From contig NZ_JAPDHX010000001.1 of assembly GCF_025972045.1 (NCBI RefSeq), positions 271,181-335,180 on the forward strand: a DNA stretch of 64,000 nt. Direction: 5' to 3'. Shown in pieces: positions 35,544-43,719 of the stretch; the stretch's first letter is position 1, and every line of letters begins with the position of its first letter. A program made the translations under genes and the position numbers. This DNA comes from Micropruina sonneratiae. GTDB lineage: Bacteria; Actinomycetota; Actinomycetes; Propionibacteriales; Propionibacteriaceae. The notes beneath the pieces were generated by a model. The model was not told the origin of the DNA, searched no databases, and saw only the letters and a program-made list of their open reading frames with translations.

Positions 35544-36779
35544 TCAGCGACGTCCCAGCGGCACCAGCAGCACCACCACAACCAGCACGGGCAGGGTGAA
35601 CAGCGCCAGGCCGCTGAACCCGACCCACCCCAGCACCCCGCCGGCGCCGATGGCGCCCAGGGCGCCGAGCAGGCTCATCAGGGCGTCGTTGCGGCCCTGC
35701 CGCCTGGTCCGCAACCACTCTGCGGACGCCTCGGTCAGCAGCGCAGCGCCGGCGACCGTCGCCCCGCTCCAGCCCAGCCCCAGCAGCACCAGGGCGGCCG
35801 TCACGATCGTGGAGTCGTCCGAACCGACGCCGATCAGCGCGGCGCTCGCGGCGAGCAGGGCGTACCCGAGAACGATCGTCGGCAGCCGTCCCCAGCGGTC
35901 GGTGAGCAGGCCGAAGACCGGGGAAAGCGCGTACATGCCGGCGATGTGCAGGCTGATCGTGAGCCCGACGACGGTCAGGGTGGCGCCGTGGTGCATCAGG
36001 TGGATCGGGGTCATCGCCATCACCGACACCATCACGGCGTGCGCGCCGACCACCGCGAGCATCGCGTAGCGCGCCGCGACGGGCCGGTCCGCCCGGGCGA
36101 TGCCGGACGCCGCCGCGGTCCGGGCGTCCAGCGCGCGTTGGGCGAGCAGCAGCGGATCGGGCCGCAATGCCGCCAGGTACAGCACGATGCCGGCGGCCTG
36201 GCCGAGCACGGTGAACAGGTACGGACCCGTCATCGGTGGCATGCCCACCCATTCGCCGAGCATCTCGCCGGGGCCGACCAGGTTGGGACCGAGCACGGCG
36301 CCGACGGTGGTGGCCCAGACCACGATCGACAGGTCGCGGCCGCGTGAGGCGTCCGTGGCCAGGTCGCTGGCGGCGAACCGGGACTGCAGGTTGGCCGCCT
36401 GGCCGGCACCGATCAGCGCGAACCCGGTCAGCAGCAGCGCGAACGACACGATCGCCACCGCCGCGATGACGAGGCCGACCCCCGCCAGCGCGACGGCCAT
36501 GCCGGTGGCCAACGCCGGACGCCGGCCGCGCCGGGCCGCGAGGGTGGCCAGCGGCACCGAGGTGATCGCCGTGCCCAAGGTAATGGCGGCCGTCGCCAGA
36601 CCGGACAGCGAGTCGTCCCCGGACACCGCCGCGGCCAGCACCGCACCGAGGGACACGGTGGCGCCGAAGCTGATCCCGCTCAGCACCTGGCCGGTGGACA
36701 GCACCCACAGGGCCCGACGCCGTGCGGTCGTCAGTTCGTCGGCGAGGGCGGCGTCGATGAGCGGGGCATCTGAGGGCAC
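35544..36779 (-). CDS. Major facilitator superfamily transporter
   Basis: A 411-aa transporter with 12 predicted helices. The helix 2-3 loop LATLAARRGRRPALATG matches the MFS signature, and the second half repeats it as LSPVFGLLTDRWGRLPTIVLG. The long central loop (LRPDPLLLAQRALDART...) lies between helices 6 and 7. Substrate unknown; sugar- or drug-efflux-type are both possible. Start GTG 36779 has no strong Shine-Dalgarno. Neighbours give no hint. Confidence 0.85.
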   Translation of the reverse strand: MPSDAPLIDAALADELTTARRRALWVLSTGQVLSGISFGATVSLGAVLAAAVSGDDSLSGLATAAITLGTAITSVPLATLAARRGRRPALATGMAVALAGVGLVIAAVAIVSFALLLTGFALIGAGQAANLQSRFAASDLATDASRGRDLSIVVWATTVGAVLGPNLVGPGEMLGEWVGMPPMTGPYLFTVLGQAAGIVLYLAALRPDPLLLAQRALDARTAAASGIARADRPVAARYAMLAVVGAHAVMVSVMAMTPIHLMHHGATLTVVGLTISLHIAGMYALSPVFGLLTDRWGRLPTIVLGYALLAASAALIGVGSDDSTIVTAALVLLGLGWSGATVAGAALLTEASAEWLRTRRQGRNDALMSLLGALGAIGAGGVLGWVGFSGLALFTLPVLVVVVLLVPLGRR

Positions 36780-36809
36780 CGGGTCACCCTAGTGGGGCGG
36801 CGAGCGGGC

Positions 36810-37093
36810 TCAGCCGGTGAACCGCAGGTCGGCGTAGCCGGCGCCCCGCGACGCGGTCACCGTGCGCACCCATCCGGACGGCCAGTAGTCGACCGGCTCG
36901 TCGACCCTGACCCGCAGCCCGTCGGGCCAGCGGTACGTCTCGGAGTAGCGCAGGCGGACCGTCCCGGTGGGCGAGGCCAGCCGGACGCGGGGCTTGCCTA
37001 TCCGCCCGGTACGGGGGTGTCCGTCGCCGGTATCGACCCCGCCGTCGGCGTCCTCGAACACGCGGTGACCAGCAGCACCGCGACCGCCGCCAC
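36810..37093 (-). pseudogene. Lipoprotein-like gene with a frameshift
   Basis: From GTG 37093 one frame encodes a lipoprotein signal (VAVLLVTAC, lipobox cysteine) and SRTPTAGSIPATDTP, then stops at 36998 (TAG). A second frame, open from 37061, continues as KPRVRLASPTGTVRLRY, then WPDGLRVRVDEPVDYWPSGW and ends at 36810. The two halves together make a sensible small exported protein. AGGAAGGA lies upstream of the GTG. Either a real frameshift or a sequencing error near 37000-37020 explains it. Confidence 0.55.
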
Positions 37094-37146
37094 GACGGCC
37101 GTCAGTTCCTTCCTCGCACGGCGCGAGTCTAGGCAGGAACGACGAA

Positions 37147-37174
37147 CGCCCTTCGTCCTGGCGGACGAAGGGCG
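37147..37174 (-). terminator. Perfect 12-bp hairpin after the 26-residue peptide gene
   Basis: CGCCCTTCGTCC at 37147-37158 pairs exactly with 37163-37174 around TGGC. It starts 23 nt after the stop of the small peptide gene on the minus strand and lies before the frameshifted lipoprotein gene. The strong stem and position suggest a terminator, without a T-run. Confidence 0.7.
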
Positions 37175-37196
37175 CGTAGTAGCTCTGGGTACTGCC

Positions 37197-37277
37197 TCAG
37201 CGAAGGTCGCGCTTCACGGTCATCTCCTGCAGCGAGATCATCTTGAGGGAGGCCAGCCAGCGGTCGATCGTGCTCAT
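37197..37277 (-). CDS. 26-residue peptide gene
   Basis: A short frame with ATG 37277 and TGA, preceded by GGGGGTGAT as a ribosome-binding site. It encodes MSTIDRWLASLKMIS followed by LQEMTVKRDLR: an amphipathic helix-like N-half with a basic end. It stands alone: a 7-bp inverted repeat with AT-rich flanks lies 44 nt upstream and a perfect hairpin follows 23 nt downstream. These signals make it more than a chance frame. No family is recognised; it could be a small regulatory or signalling peptide. Confidence 0.5.
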   Translation of the reverse strand: MSTIDRWLASLKMISLQEMTVKRDLR

Positions 37278-37320
37278 TGGTTCATCACCCCCATGACCCT
37301 ACGTAGTCGGTTTGACTAAT

Positions 37321-37344
37321 ATAACACAACTTTGGTCGTGTTAT
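37321..37344 (-). promoter_or_regulatory. Operator-like inverted repeat in front of the peptide gene
   Basis: ATAACAC (37321-37327) and GTGTTAT (37338-37344) are perfect 7-bp arms separated by 10 nt, in a locally AT-rich stretch. On the minus strand TATATT just after the palindrome could be a -10 box, so a repressor bound here would block transcription of the peptide gene. The regulator is unknown. Confidence 0.55.
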
Positions 37345-37411
37345 TCCGAGTCTAGGTTCAGATTGAAGGCCTCTGGGTCAGATCGCAGACAATCTGGTCA
37401 ACAACCTGGAT

Positions 37412-37630
37412 TCAGGCAGGAGAATCTTCTGCACCGGGTTGCCTGGCTGCATCGATGGTCGCCTTGGCGCCGTCCAGCCACTGCGTACAGCGTGCGGCCA
37501 GCGCCTCACCCTCCTGCCACAGCTCCATCGCCTTCGACAGCGGCACGGCCCCCGACTCCAGGGCCTGCACCACCTCGACCAGTCGCTGCCGGGCCTGCTC
37601 GTAGCTGAGCTGTTCGGTCTGTTCAGCCAT
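37412..37630 (-). CDS. xseB: Exodeoxyribonuclease VII small subunit
   Basis: Small subunit of ExoVII, which degrades single-stranded DNA to oligonucleotides. 72 aa, with LSYEQARQRLVEVVQALESGAVPLSKAMELW and CTQWLDGAKATID, the usual helical pattern. Its ATG at 37630 overlaps xseA by 8 nt. The 134 nt after it contain the promoter/operator region of the peptide gene. Confidence 0.95.
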   Translation of the reverse strand: MAEQTEQLSYEQARQRLVEVVQALESGAVPLSKAMELWQEGEALAARCTQWLDGAKATIDAARQPGAEDSPA

Positions 37631-38855
37631 CGCCGTCCTTTCTCGGATGCACCTCGGTGACCTGGGCGTGCACGGTGCCGTCGGCCAGCATCGCCACGAT
37701 CTCATCGCCGGACGCCGCCTCGGCCGCGCGCACCGGCTCGCCGCCGTCAGTGCTGAGGATGGCATAGCCGCGCAGTAGCGTCGCCCGCGGCGAAAGGGCG
37801 CGGACACGGCCCACCGCGTGCTCGACCCAGGACGCCTCCTGGCGCAGCAGGCCCCGCACCGCTCGCTCGCATCGGTCGCGCAACTCGCCCACCTGAGTGA
37901 CCTGCACCGTCACCGGTCCCAGCGGGTCGGCCAGCACCGGACGCGAACGCAGCGACGCCACGTGCTGACGTTCGCGTTCGAGCAGGCGCAGGGTCGCGGC
38001 CCGGACCCGGTCGCGGGCCTGGTTAACCCGGTCCCGCTCGTCCGCGACGTCGGGCACCACGCGTTTCGCGGCATCGGTCGGCGTGGCCGCCCGAAGGTCA
38101 GCGACCAGATCGATGATCGGCGTGTCCGGCTCGTGCCCGATGGCGCTCACCACCGGCGTGTGGCAGGCGAAGACGGCGCGGACCAGGGATTCGTCCGAGA
38201 ACGGCAGCAGATCCTGCAACGACCCACCGCCCCGGGCGACGATGATGACGTCGACCGACGGGTCGCGATCCAGAGCGGTCAGGGCGTCGCGGATCTGCTC
38301 GACGCAGCCCTGCCCCTGCATCAGCGCGTGCCGGACGACGAAGCGCACCCCGCTCCAACGCCGGCGCGCGACCTCCAGCACGTCGCGCTCGGCCGCGCTG
38401 CCCTCGGCGGTGATCAGCCCCACCCCGCGGGGCAGGAACGGCAGCCGCCGTTTGCGGGCCGGGTCGAACAGGCCCTCGGCCTGCAGCATCCGCTTGCGCT
38501 GCTCGATCTGGGCGAGCAGCCGGCCCTCGCCCGAGGGCCGCAGGTCGGTGCACTCGAAGGTCAGCGACCCCCGCGCCGCCCACACGGTGGGCCGGACGAA
38601 CGCCACCACCTCCATCCCGTCGCCGATCGGGCCGGCGGCGTCTAGCACCGAGGTGGACGCGGTGACGGTCACCGTCACGTCGGCGAGCGGGTCGCGCAGG
38701 CTGATGAAGTGGGTGACGGCGCCGGAGCGGCGGCGCAGCTCGACGAGCTGACCGGCCACCCACACGCTGCCGAGCCGCTCCACCCACGACTTGGTCAGCC
38801 CGACCACTGCCCGCAGCGGTTGTGGCTGCTCGGGGCTGGAGGACACCTTGGCCAT
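37623..38855 (-). CDS. xseA: Exodeoxyribonuclease VII large subunit
   Basis: Catalytic subunit of ExoVII, 410 aa. An OB-fold at the N-terminus (VWVAGQLVELRRRSGAVTHFISLRD) is followed by the catalytic domain with PRGVGLITAEGSAAERDV, DVIIVARGGGSLQDLLPFSDE and VVSAIGHEPDTPIIDLVADLRAATPTDAA, and a C-terminal coiled coil (residues 290-380). Start ATG 38855 with GGAG just upstream; an open frame runs further upstream but lacks protein character. Operon with xseB. Confidence 0.95.
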   Translation of the reverse strand: MAKVSSSPEQPQPLRAVVGLTKSWVERLGSVWVAGQLVELRRRSGAVTHFISLRDPLADVTVTVTASTSVLDAAGPIGDGMEVVAFVRPTVWAARGSLTFECTDLRPSGEGRLLAQIEQRKRMLQAEGLFDPARKRRLPFLPRGVGLITAEGSAAERDVLEVARRRWSGVRFVVRHALMQGQGCVEQIRDALTALDRDPSVDVIIVARGGGSLQDLLPFSDESLVRAVFACHTPVVSAIGHEPDTPIIDLVADLRAATPTDAAKRVVPDVADERDRVNQARDRVRAATLRLLERERQHVASLRSRPVLADPLGPVTVQVTQVGELRDRCERAVRGLLRQEASWVEHAVGRVRALSPRATLLRGYAILSTDGGEPVRAAEAASGDEIVAMLADGTVHAQVTEVHPRKDGDG

Positions 38856-39163
38856 CGCTCCACCGTAGAGGGCGAGGCGCCGATCCGCGCCCGCACCAGG
38901 CCGCGTGCGCGGTCGCCGGCCACCGGACGCGAACCTCACGGGCATCGTGAGCACTTCTTGTGGATTCCTTGACATTGCCTGGACGGGCTCTGGAGGTCGG
39001 TCGACAAGAATCAATCGTGCACGCGGAACTGAGGTTCCCGGACCTGGATGCGACACGTGAGGGAGACAACTGACATGGGGGTGGCAGTGTCTCCGATCGG
39101 TGACTGGGGGGAACCGATTCACGTGCTCGCGACGCTCCGGTCGAAGCCCTTCCCGGGTGCGTC
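38856..39163. other. 308-nt intergenic region between divergent xseA and the Hpt-like gene
   Basis: It should hold both promoters. TTGACA at 38970-38975 is a good -35 match on the plus strand, though no clear -10 box stands 17 nt after it. ATCGGTGACTGGGGGGAACCGAT near 39096-39118 is an imperfect palindrome. I see no gene here. Confidence 0.4.
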
Positions 39164-39589
39164 GTGAGTCGCCTGTCGGCGCCGCAAGGCGCCGGCAGGG
39201 GACGCGACCATCGTCCCGGGTGTCACCCGGACGACAACCTGCGCGAACTCTGCGATGAACTCGGTGTCGAGGCCGTCGACCGACTCGTGGCGAGCTACCT
39301 GGCACTGCTGGACGGGCGCGTCGATGACGTCGGCCAGTGCCTGCGGAGCAAGCAGTACGAGGCGGGTTCGATCCTGTTGCTCACGCTCGAGACGTCCAGC
39401 CACCTGGTCGGTGCGGACGACTTGAGTCGCGTGGCCGTCGACCTGCGGCTGGCGATCGAGCAGGACCGTGGCGATTCGACGGACGAGCTCTACTGCGCGT
39501 TGCGCCGCAGCGCGTCGGTGGCGCGCACAGCGCTGTCGTCGTGGCTGGCGGCCTCGCCGTCCCAACCGGGGGGCAGCACCAACTCCTGA
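39164..39589 (+). CDS. Hpt-like protein lacking the phospho-acceptor histidine
   Basis: A 141-aa protein starting at GTG 39164. The helical core DNLRELCDELGVEAVDRLVASYLALLDGRVDDV is followed by LLTLETSSHLVGADDLSRVAVDL, which aligns with the Hpt helix AHxLKGSSxxLGA except that the histidine position is Leu. It could be a pseudo-Hpt that binds a regulator without carrying phosphate. Its last 100 nt overlap the convergent true Hpt gene, an unusual antisense arrangement. A standard annotation might call it hypothetical. Confidence 0.5.
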   Translation: MSRLSAPQGAGRGRDHRPGCHPDDNLRELCDELGVEAVDRLVASYLALLDGRVDDVGQCLRSKQYEAGSILLLTLETSSHLVGADDLSRVAVDLRLAIEQDRGDSTDELYCALRRSASVARTALSSWLAASPSQPGGSTNS

Positions 39590-39891
39590 TTGAGGCGCCG
39601 GACGAGCTCCACCGCACGGTCGGGCACCGGGCCGGCGGCGTCGGCGTCGATCAGGTCCGACTCGAGTTGTGCGGCGACCGCCGCGCCGCGCGGGTGACCC
39701 AGAGTGCCCGCCGACCCCACCACCGTGTGGGCGACCGCACGGGCCTGGTCGCGGGTCTCGGGGTTGACGCCACCGGACCGCTGCCACTCCTCGACGATCG
39801 CCGCCAGGGTGGCGGCGCGCTCGCGGTTGCGGTTCCAGGCCCGGTCGACGAGGCGCCGGAACGCGTCGCCCGCGAACTCCTCGGCGCTCAC
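39490..39891 (-). CDS. Histidine phosphotransfer (Hpt) domain protein
   Basis: A 133-aa single-domain phosphotransfer protein. ARAVAHTVVGSAGTLGHPRGAAVAAQLES contains the phospho-acceptor histidine in the AHTVVGSAGTLG motif. It starts at GTG 39891, overlapping the CheY-like gene by 4 nt (GTGA), so the two are co-translated. It would relay phosphate between the histidine kinase on the other strand and a receiver. It has a C-terminal tail of 35 residues outside the domain. Confidence 0.75.
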   Translation of the reverse strand: MSAEEFAGDAFRRLVDRAWNRNRERAATLAAIVEEWQRSGGVNPETRDQARAVAHTVVGSAGTLGHPRGAAVAAQLESDLIDADAAGPVPDRAVELVRRLNQELVLPPGWDGEAASHDDSAVRATDALRRNAQ

Positions 39892-40274
39892 GACGGCCAG
39901 CCGAGAATGCTGCGGACCTGGCCGGCCAGGTTCATCGGGTCGAACGGCTTCGCGATCACACCGACGGCGACGTCGGCCGCGGGGTCTCCACCCACTCGCG
40001 CCGTCAGCAGGATGACGGGCACCGCTGCGGTCGCCGGGTCGGCCTTGAGGCGGCGCGCCGTCTCGTAGCCGTCCACTCCCGGCATCATCACGTCGAGCAG
40101 GACAGCGTCCGGTGGGCTCTCGCGCGCGATGTTCAGGGCCTCGATTCCGCTGGTTGCCGTCGTCACCGTGAATCCACCGATCAATTCGAGGGAGGCGACA
40201 GCGACCTCACGGATATCGTCGTCGTCGTCCACCACCAATACCACCTTGCCGGACAAGGCGGGTGATTGCGGCAT
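39888..40274 (-). CDS. CheY-like single-domain response regulator
   Basis: A 128-aa receiver. VVLVVDDDDDIREVAVASL has the acidic pocket, DAVLLDVMMPGVDGYETARRL the phospho-acceptor Asp, VILLTARVGGD the Thr, and GVIAKPFDPMNL the Lys. No output domain is attached, so it acts by protein contact or as a phosphate sink. Paired with the Hpt gene and divergent from the histidine kinase over 77 nt, where both promoters must lie. Confidence 0.9.
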   Translation of the reverse strand: MPQSPALSGKVVLVVDDDDDIREVAVASLELIGGFTVTTATSGIEALNIARESPPDAVLLDVMMPGVDGYETARRLKADPATAAVPVILLTARVGGDPAADVAVGVIAKPFDPMNLAGQVRSILGWPS

Positions 40275-40351
40275 GACGGCTCCTCTCCGGTACGAATCCT
40301 AACGATCCCTCCCGCGACACGGCGGTTCGGCTACACCGTGAGGATGCCCCT

Positions 40352-42541
40352 GTGGCCGCCGGAACTGCAATACGATCAACACACCCCCACGTAAGTGAAC
40401 TTCCTGTGATCAGAGTCGACCCGAGATTTCCGCCGAGCCGCGGATTCGCTGTGGCGTGCCTGGCCGGGCTCGTCGCCGGAATCGTGTTCGCGGTCCTCAT
40501 GGCGTCGATCCCGTCGGCGGAGACCCGTGCGATGGTCACCACGCTGTTCCTGCTCGGCTTCGGCGTCCTGGCCGCTGTGCTGGCCATTCGGCGCACGGGT
40601 CTGAGCGTCGGCCGGATCAAGCGTGCCTGGCTCATCCTTTCCATCGGGCTGTGCCTGGGGATCTCGTCGAACCTGATCAGCCTGGGCCTGCTCCCGGGCG
40701 AGGCGTTGATTCTGGTCGACCCGCTGTTGATGGTGGCACTGCTGTGCAGCCTTGTCGCGCTGATGCTCTTCCCGACCGCACGGCGGCGGCGCGCCGACCT
40801 GATCCGGTTGGTGATGGACGGCCTGGTGGTGGGCGGCTCGGTGCTCTTCATGGGTAGCGCCACGATCTTTCCGACCCTCCTGGCCAAGCAGGACGGTTCG
40901 CTGGGCAGCCAGGTGCAGATCCTCGCGCTGCCCGTGCTCGACCTGGTCATCGCCACGGCCGCGATCCTGCTCATCGCCCGGAGTGCCGCGCAGAGCCGGA
41001 CCCCGCTGATCCTCGTCGGCGTGGCGTTCCTGCTGTACTCGGTCTCCGACATGGCCTACGCCGTGAACGTCTCGGTCGGCGCCGCGGGTCTGGGCAGTTG
41101 GTGGGATCTCGGTTGGATGGGCGGCTACTTCTTCCTGAGCCTCGCAGCGCTGCACCCGGACACCGCCGAACCGGTCGCCGACCGCTCCGCCGAGCCGTCG
41201 GCGGTGCGCAGCACGTTCGTGTTCTTCGGCATCTTCCTGGCGGCTGCCGCGACGAACATGCTCGCCGAGGCGCGCGGAGAGCTCGCCATCGAAGCCTGGA
41301 TCGTCTGGGGCTTCCTGCTGCTCGTCGTCGTGACGCGCCAGATCGTCCTGGTGATGGACAACGAGTACCTGAGGCGGTCGCTCGAGGTGCGGGTGCAGGC
41401 CCGCACGCGCGAACTCCGGGCAATCACCCATCAGCGCGAGATGCTGCTCAGTTCGGTCGCCGACGGCATCTACGGCGTCGACCGCGCCGGGACGATCACG
41501 ATGGTGAACGGGGCCACCGTGAGCCTCCTGGGCAGGTCGGAGCGGTCACTCATCGGTGCCAACGCCCATGACCTGTTCCATGCGCCGCAGGAGGACGGCG
41601 TGCCGTACCCCTACGACAACTGCTACATCGCCGAAGCCACCCGATCGGGCGTGACCGTCACCGGTGAAGAGGACGTCTACGTGCGTGGGGACGGGCGAAC
41701 CATGGTGGTGGAGGTGACCGCGAGTCCGCTGCGTGCCGACGACGAAGTCAGGGGAGCGGTCGTGGTGTTCCGCGACGTCAGCCAGCGCCGCGAGATGGAC
41801 CGGATGAAGCAGGAGTTCGTCTCCGTGGTCAGCCACGAACTGCGGACCCCCCTCACCTCGATCCGCGGGGCGCTCGGCCTGCTTTCCGGTGGAGCGTACG
41901 GGGCACTGCCCCCGGCCGCGACACGGATGCTCGCGATCGCCACCTCGGGCAGCGTCCGACTCGAGAAGCTGGTCAACGACATCCTCGAGATCGAGCGACT
42001 GGACACGGGCATGCTGCCGTTGGTCATCAAGAGCCAGGCAGTGGAGGCGGCCTGCCAGGAGACGATCGTCACCATGTCGGGCATGGCGCAGTCCTCGCAG
42101 ATCAGCCTGTCGGCGCCGGACGTCTCCGGCTGGGTGCTGGCGGACAAGGATCGACTGGTTCAGGTGCTGATCAACCTGGTCGGGAACGCCATCCGCTTCA
42201 GCGACCCCGGCGACGCCGTGCGGATCTGCGCCCAACCTCGTGGCGACGTGGTCGAGATCTCTGTCGCCGACACCGGGCGGGGAATCCCGGCGGAGAAACT
42301 CGACAGCGTCTTCGACCGGTTCAGCCAGGTGGATTCCACCGACGCCCGCGAACGGGGGGGCACGGGGCTCGGCCTGGCGATCTGCCGGGGCCTCGTCGAA
42401 CGCATGGGCGGCCGGATCTGGGTCGAGAGCGAGTTGGGAGTGGGTTCGACCTTCCGCCTCGAGTTGCCGGCGGGAGCCCAGCCCGAAGCGACGACAACCG
42501 AGCCGGCGCTCGCGAACGACGCGCAGCCACAGGCGACCTGA
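40352..42541 (+). CDS. Membrane-bound PAS sensor histidine kinase
   Basis: A 729-aa kinase. Residues 30-330 have about nine hydrophobic helices (MASE-like sensor). A coiled segment (YLRRSLEVRVQARTRELRAITHQREML) leads to a PAS domain (residues about 370-480, IYGVDRAGTITMVNGATVSLLGR). Then come HisKA (FVSVVSHELRTPLTSIRGALG, phospho-His) and HATPase (NLVGNAIRFSDPG, VADTGRGIPAEKLDSVFDRFSQ, GGTGLGLAI). Start GTG 40352 has GAGG 8 nt upstream. It is followed by an arginine decarboxylase gene 18 nt later, so signal input and enzyme are probably one transcript. Confidence 0.9.
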   Translation: MAAGTAIRSTHPHVSELPVIRVDPRFPPSRGFAVACLAGLVAGIVFAVLMASIPSAETRAMVTTLFLLGFGVLAAVLAIRRTGLSVGRIKRAWLILSIGLCLGISSNLISLGLLPGEALILVDPLLMVALLCSLVALMLFPTARRRRADLIRLVMDGLVVGGSVLFMGSATIFPTLLAKQDGSLGSQVQILALPVLDLVIATAAILLIARSAAQSRTPLILVGVAFLLYSVSDMAYAVNVSVGAAGLGSWWDLGWMGGYFFLSLAALHPDTAEPVADRSAEPSAVRSTFVFFGIFLAAAATNMLAEARGELAIEAWIVWGFLLLVVVTRQIVLVMDNEYLRRSLEVRVQARTRELRAITHQREMLLSSVADGIYGVDRAGTITMVNGATVSLLGRSERSLIGANAHDLFHAPQEDGVPYPYDNCYIAEATRSGVTVTGEEDVYVRGDGRTMVVEVTASPLRADDEVRGAVVVFRDVSQRREMDRMKQEFVSVVSHELRTPLTSIRGALGLLSGGAYGALPPAATRMLAIATSGSVRLEKLVNDILEIERLDTGMLPLVIKSQAVEAACQETIVTMSGMAQSSQISLSAPDVSGWVLADKDRLVQVLINLVGNAIRFSDPGDAVRICAQPRGDVVEISVADTGRGIPAEKLDSVFDRFSQVDSTDARERGGTGLGLAICRGLVERMGGRIWVESELGVGSTFRLELPAGAQPEATTTEPALANDAQPQAT

Positions 42542-42559
42542 CCACAAGGAGGACAAGAA

Positions 42560-43087
42560 ATGGCGACGAGGGACTCCCGGCCGCCGGGCGGTTCGAGCGA
42601 CGAACGACCGCTGGTGATCCGGGTGACGGCCGGCAGTGGGAAGGGCCGAACCGCCCTGGCCGCCTTCGACAGCGCGCTGCGGGCAGCCGGAGTGGCCGAC
42701 CACAACCTGGTGCGGCTGAGTTCGGTCATTCCCGCGAAGGCGTCGATCGAGGTGTGCGAGCCCGAGGAGCAGCTCCGCGGCTCCTTCGGAGACGTCCTCT
42801 ACTGCGTCTACGCGGCCGCCTACGCCACCGAGCGTGGCGACGACGCCGTCGCCGGGGTCGGTTGGTCGCTGGCCGCCGACGGGTCGGGTCGCGGGTTGTT
42901 CGTCGAGCACGTCGGCCACGCCGAGGACCAGGTCCAGACGATGATCAAGACCACCCTCACCGACATGAGCGGTGGTCGCGAAGAGGCCTTCACCTACGCC
43001 GATCGCGTGGTCATCTCGGCGCACTGCTCGGGTCAGCCGGCCTGCGCCGTGGTCGTGGCGACGTATCGGACGGCGGGGTGGGAGTAG
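42560..43087 (+). CDS. pdaD: Pyruvoyl-dependent arginine decarboxylase
   Basis: Forms agmatine and CO2 from arginine using a pyruvoyl group made by self-cleavage. 175 aa, close to the family length. DHNLVRLSSVIPAKASIEV holds the Ser-Ser cleavage site (residues 53-54) in the setting seen in archaeal and chlamydial enzymes. VLYCVYAAAYATERGDDAVAGVGWSLA and RGLFVEHVGHAEDQVQTMI follow the fold. AAGGAGGA lies before the ATG. The gene is wedged between a histidine kinase and a GNAT gene, which is the interesting feature: it suggests regulated agmatine or polyamine formation. Confidence 0.85.
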   Translation: MATRDSRPPGGSSDERPLVIRVTAGSGKGRTALAAFDSALRAAGVADHNLVRLSSVIPAKASIEVCEPEEQLRGSFGDVLYCVYAAAYATERGDDAVAGVGWSLAADGSGRGLFVEHVGHAEDQVQTMIKTTLTDMSGGREEAFTYADRVVISAHCSGQPACAVVVATYRTAGWE

Positions 43088-43089
43088 CC

Positions 43090-43719
43090 ATGAGTGATCC
43101 AGATCCGGTGCTGGACGGGCCCTGGGACTACGGCGCGTTCACGCTGGCCTGCAGCACCGATCCCCGCTCCGACCTCACCGATCAGCTCTGGCCCCTCTAC
43201 CTGGAGACGTTCGGACCGCTGGCGACCAGGGCCGCTGCCCGCCATGTCCTCACCCGGGAGGAGTTCGCTGCCGAACTCGAAGACGAGCGGGTGTGGCGGT
43301 ACCTGGCTGTGGACGCCGACGGCGCGCCGGCCGGCTTGACCACGTTGACCAACGACCTCGCCACGATGCCGTGGATCAGCCCGGACTTCTTCGCCTTCCA
43401 TTTCCCCGACGAATGGAGCCGCGGCGCCGTCTTCTACGCGGGGATTTCACTGGTCCGTCCGGACTTTCGACGTCACGGCGTGTATCCGGCGATGATGAAG
43501 GGCCTGGGCGAGCGGGTGGCCGCGGCGCGAGGAGTGGTCGCCTTCGACGTGTGCGAATTCAACGACGAGGGCCACGGCCTGCCCCGGGCCACCGACAGAC
43601 TGTTGAACCGGGTTGCACCGTTCCAGGTGCGAGCCGTGGACGTCCAGAGGTACTACGTGGCGCAACACCTCGGCGAGGCCGCCGGACGGGTCGGGCACGG
43701 AGAGGAGCGGGGAGCGTGA
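43090..43719 (+). CDS. GNAT-family acetyltransferase in the arginine decarboxylase operon
   Basis: A 209-aa protein. Near residue 118 it has AVFYAGISLVRPDFRRHGVYPAMMKGLGERVAAAR, a GNAT core strand and the RxxG pyrophosphate loop. The N-terminus DLTDQLWPLYLETFGPLATRAAARHVLTREEF is not typical for known polyamine acetyltransferases. It starts 2 nt after the decarboxylase stop and overlaps the response regulator gene by 4 nt. Agmatine or another amine is a plausible but unproved substrate. Confidence 0.7.
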   Translation: MSDPDPVLDGPWDYGAFTLACSTDPRSDLTDQLWPLYLETFGPLATRAAARHVLTREEFAAELEDERVWRYLAVDADGAPAGLTTLTNDLATMPWISPDFFAFHFPDEWSRGAVFYAGISLVRPDFRRHGVYPAMMKGLGERVAAARGVVAFDVCEFNDEGHGLPRATDRLLNRVAPFQVRAVDVQRYYVAQHLGEAAGRVGHGEERGA

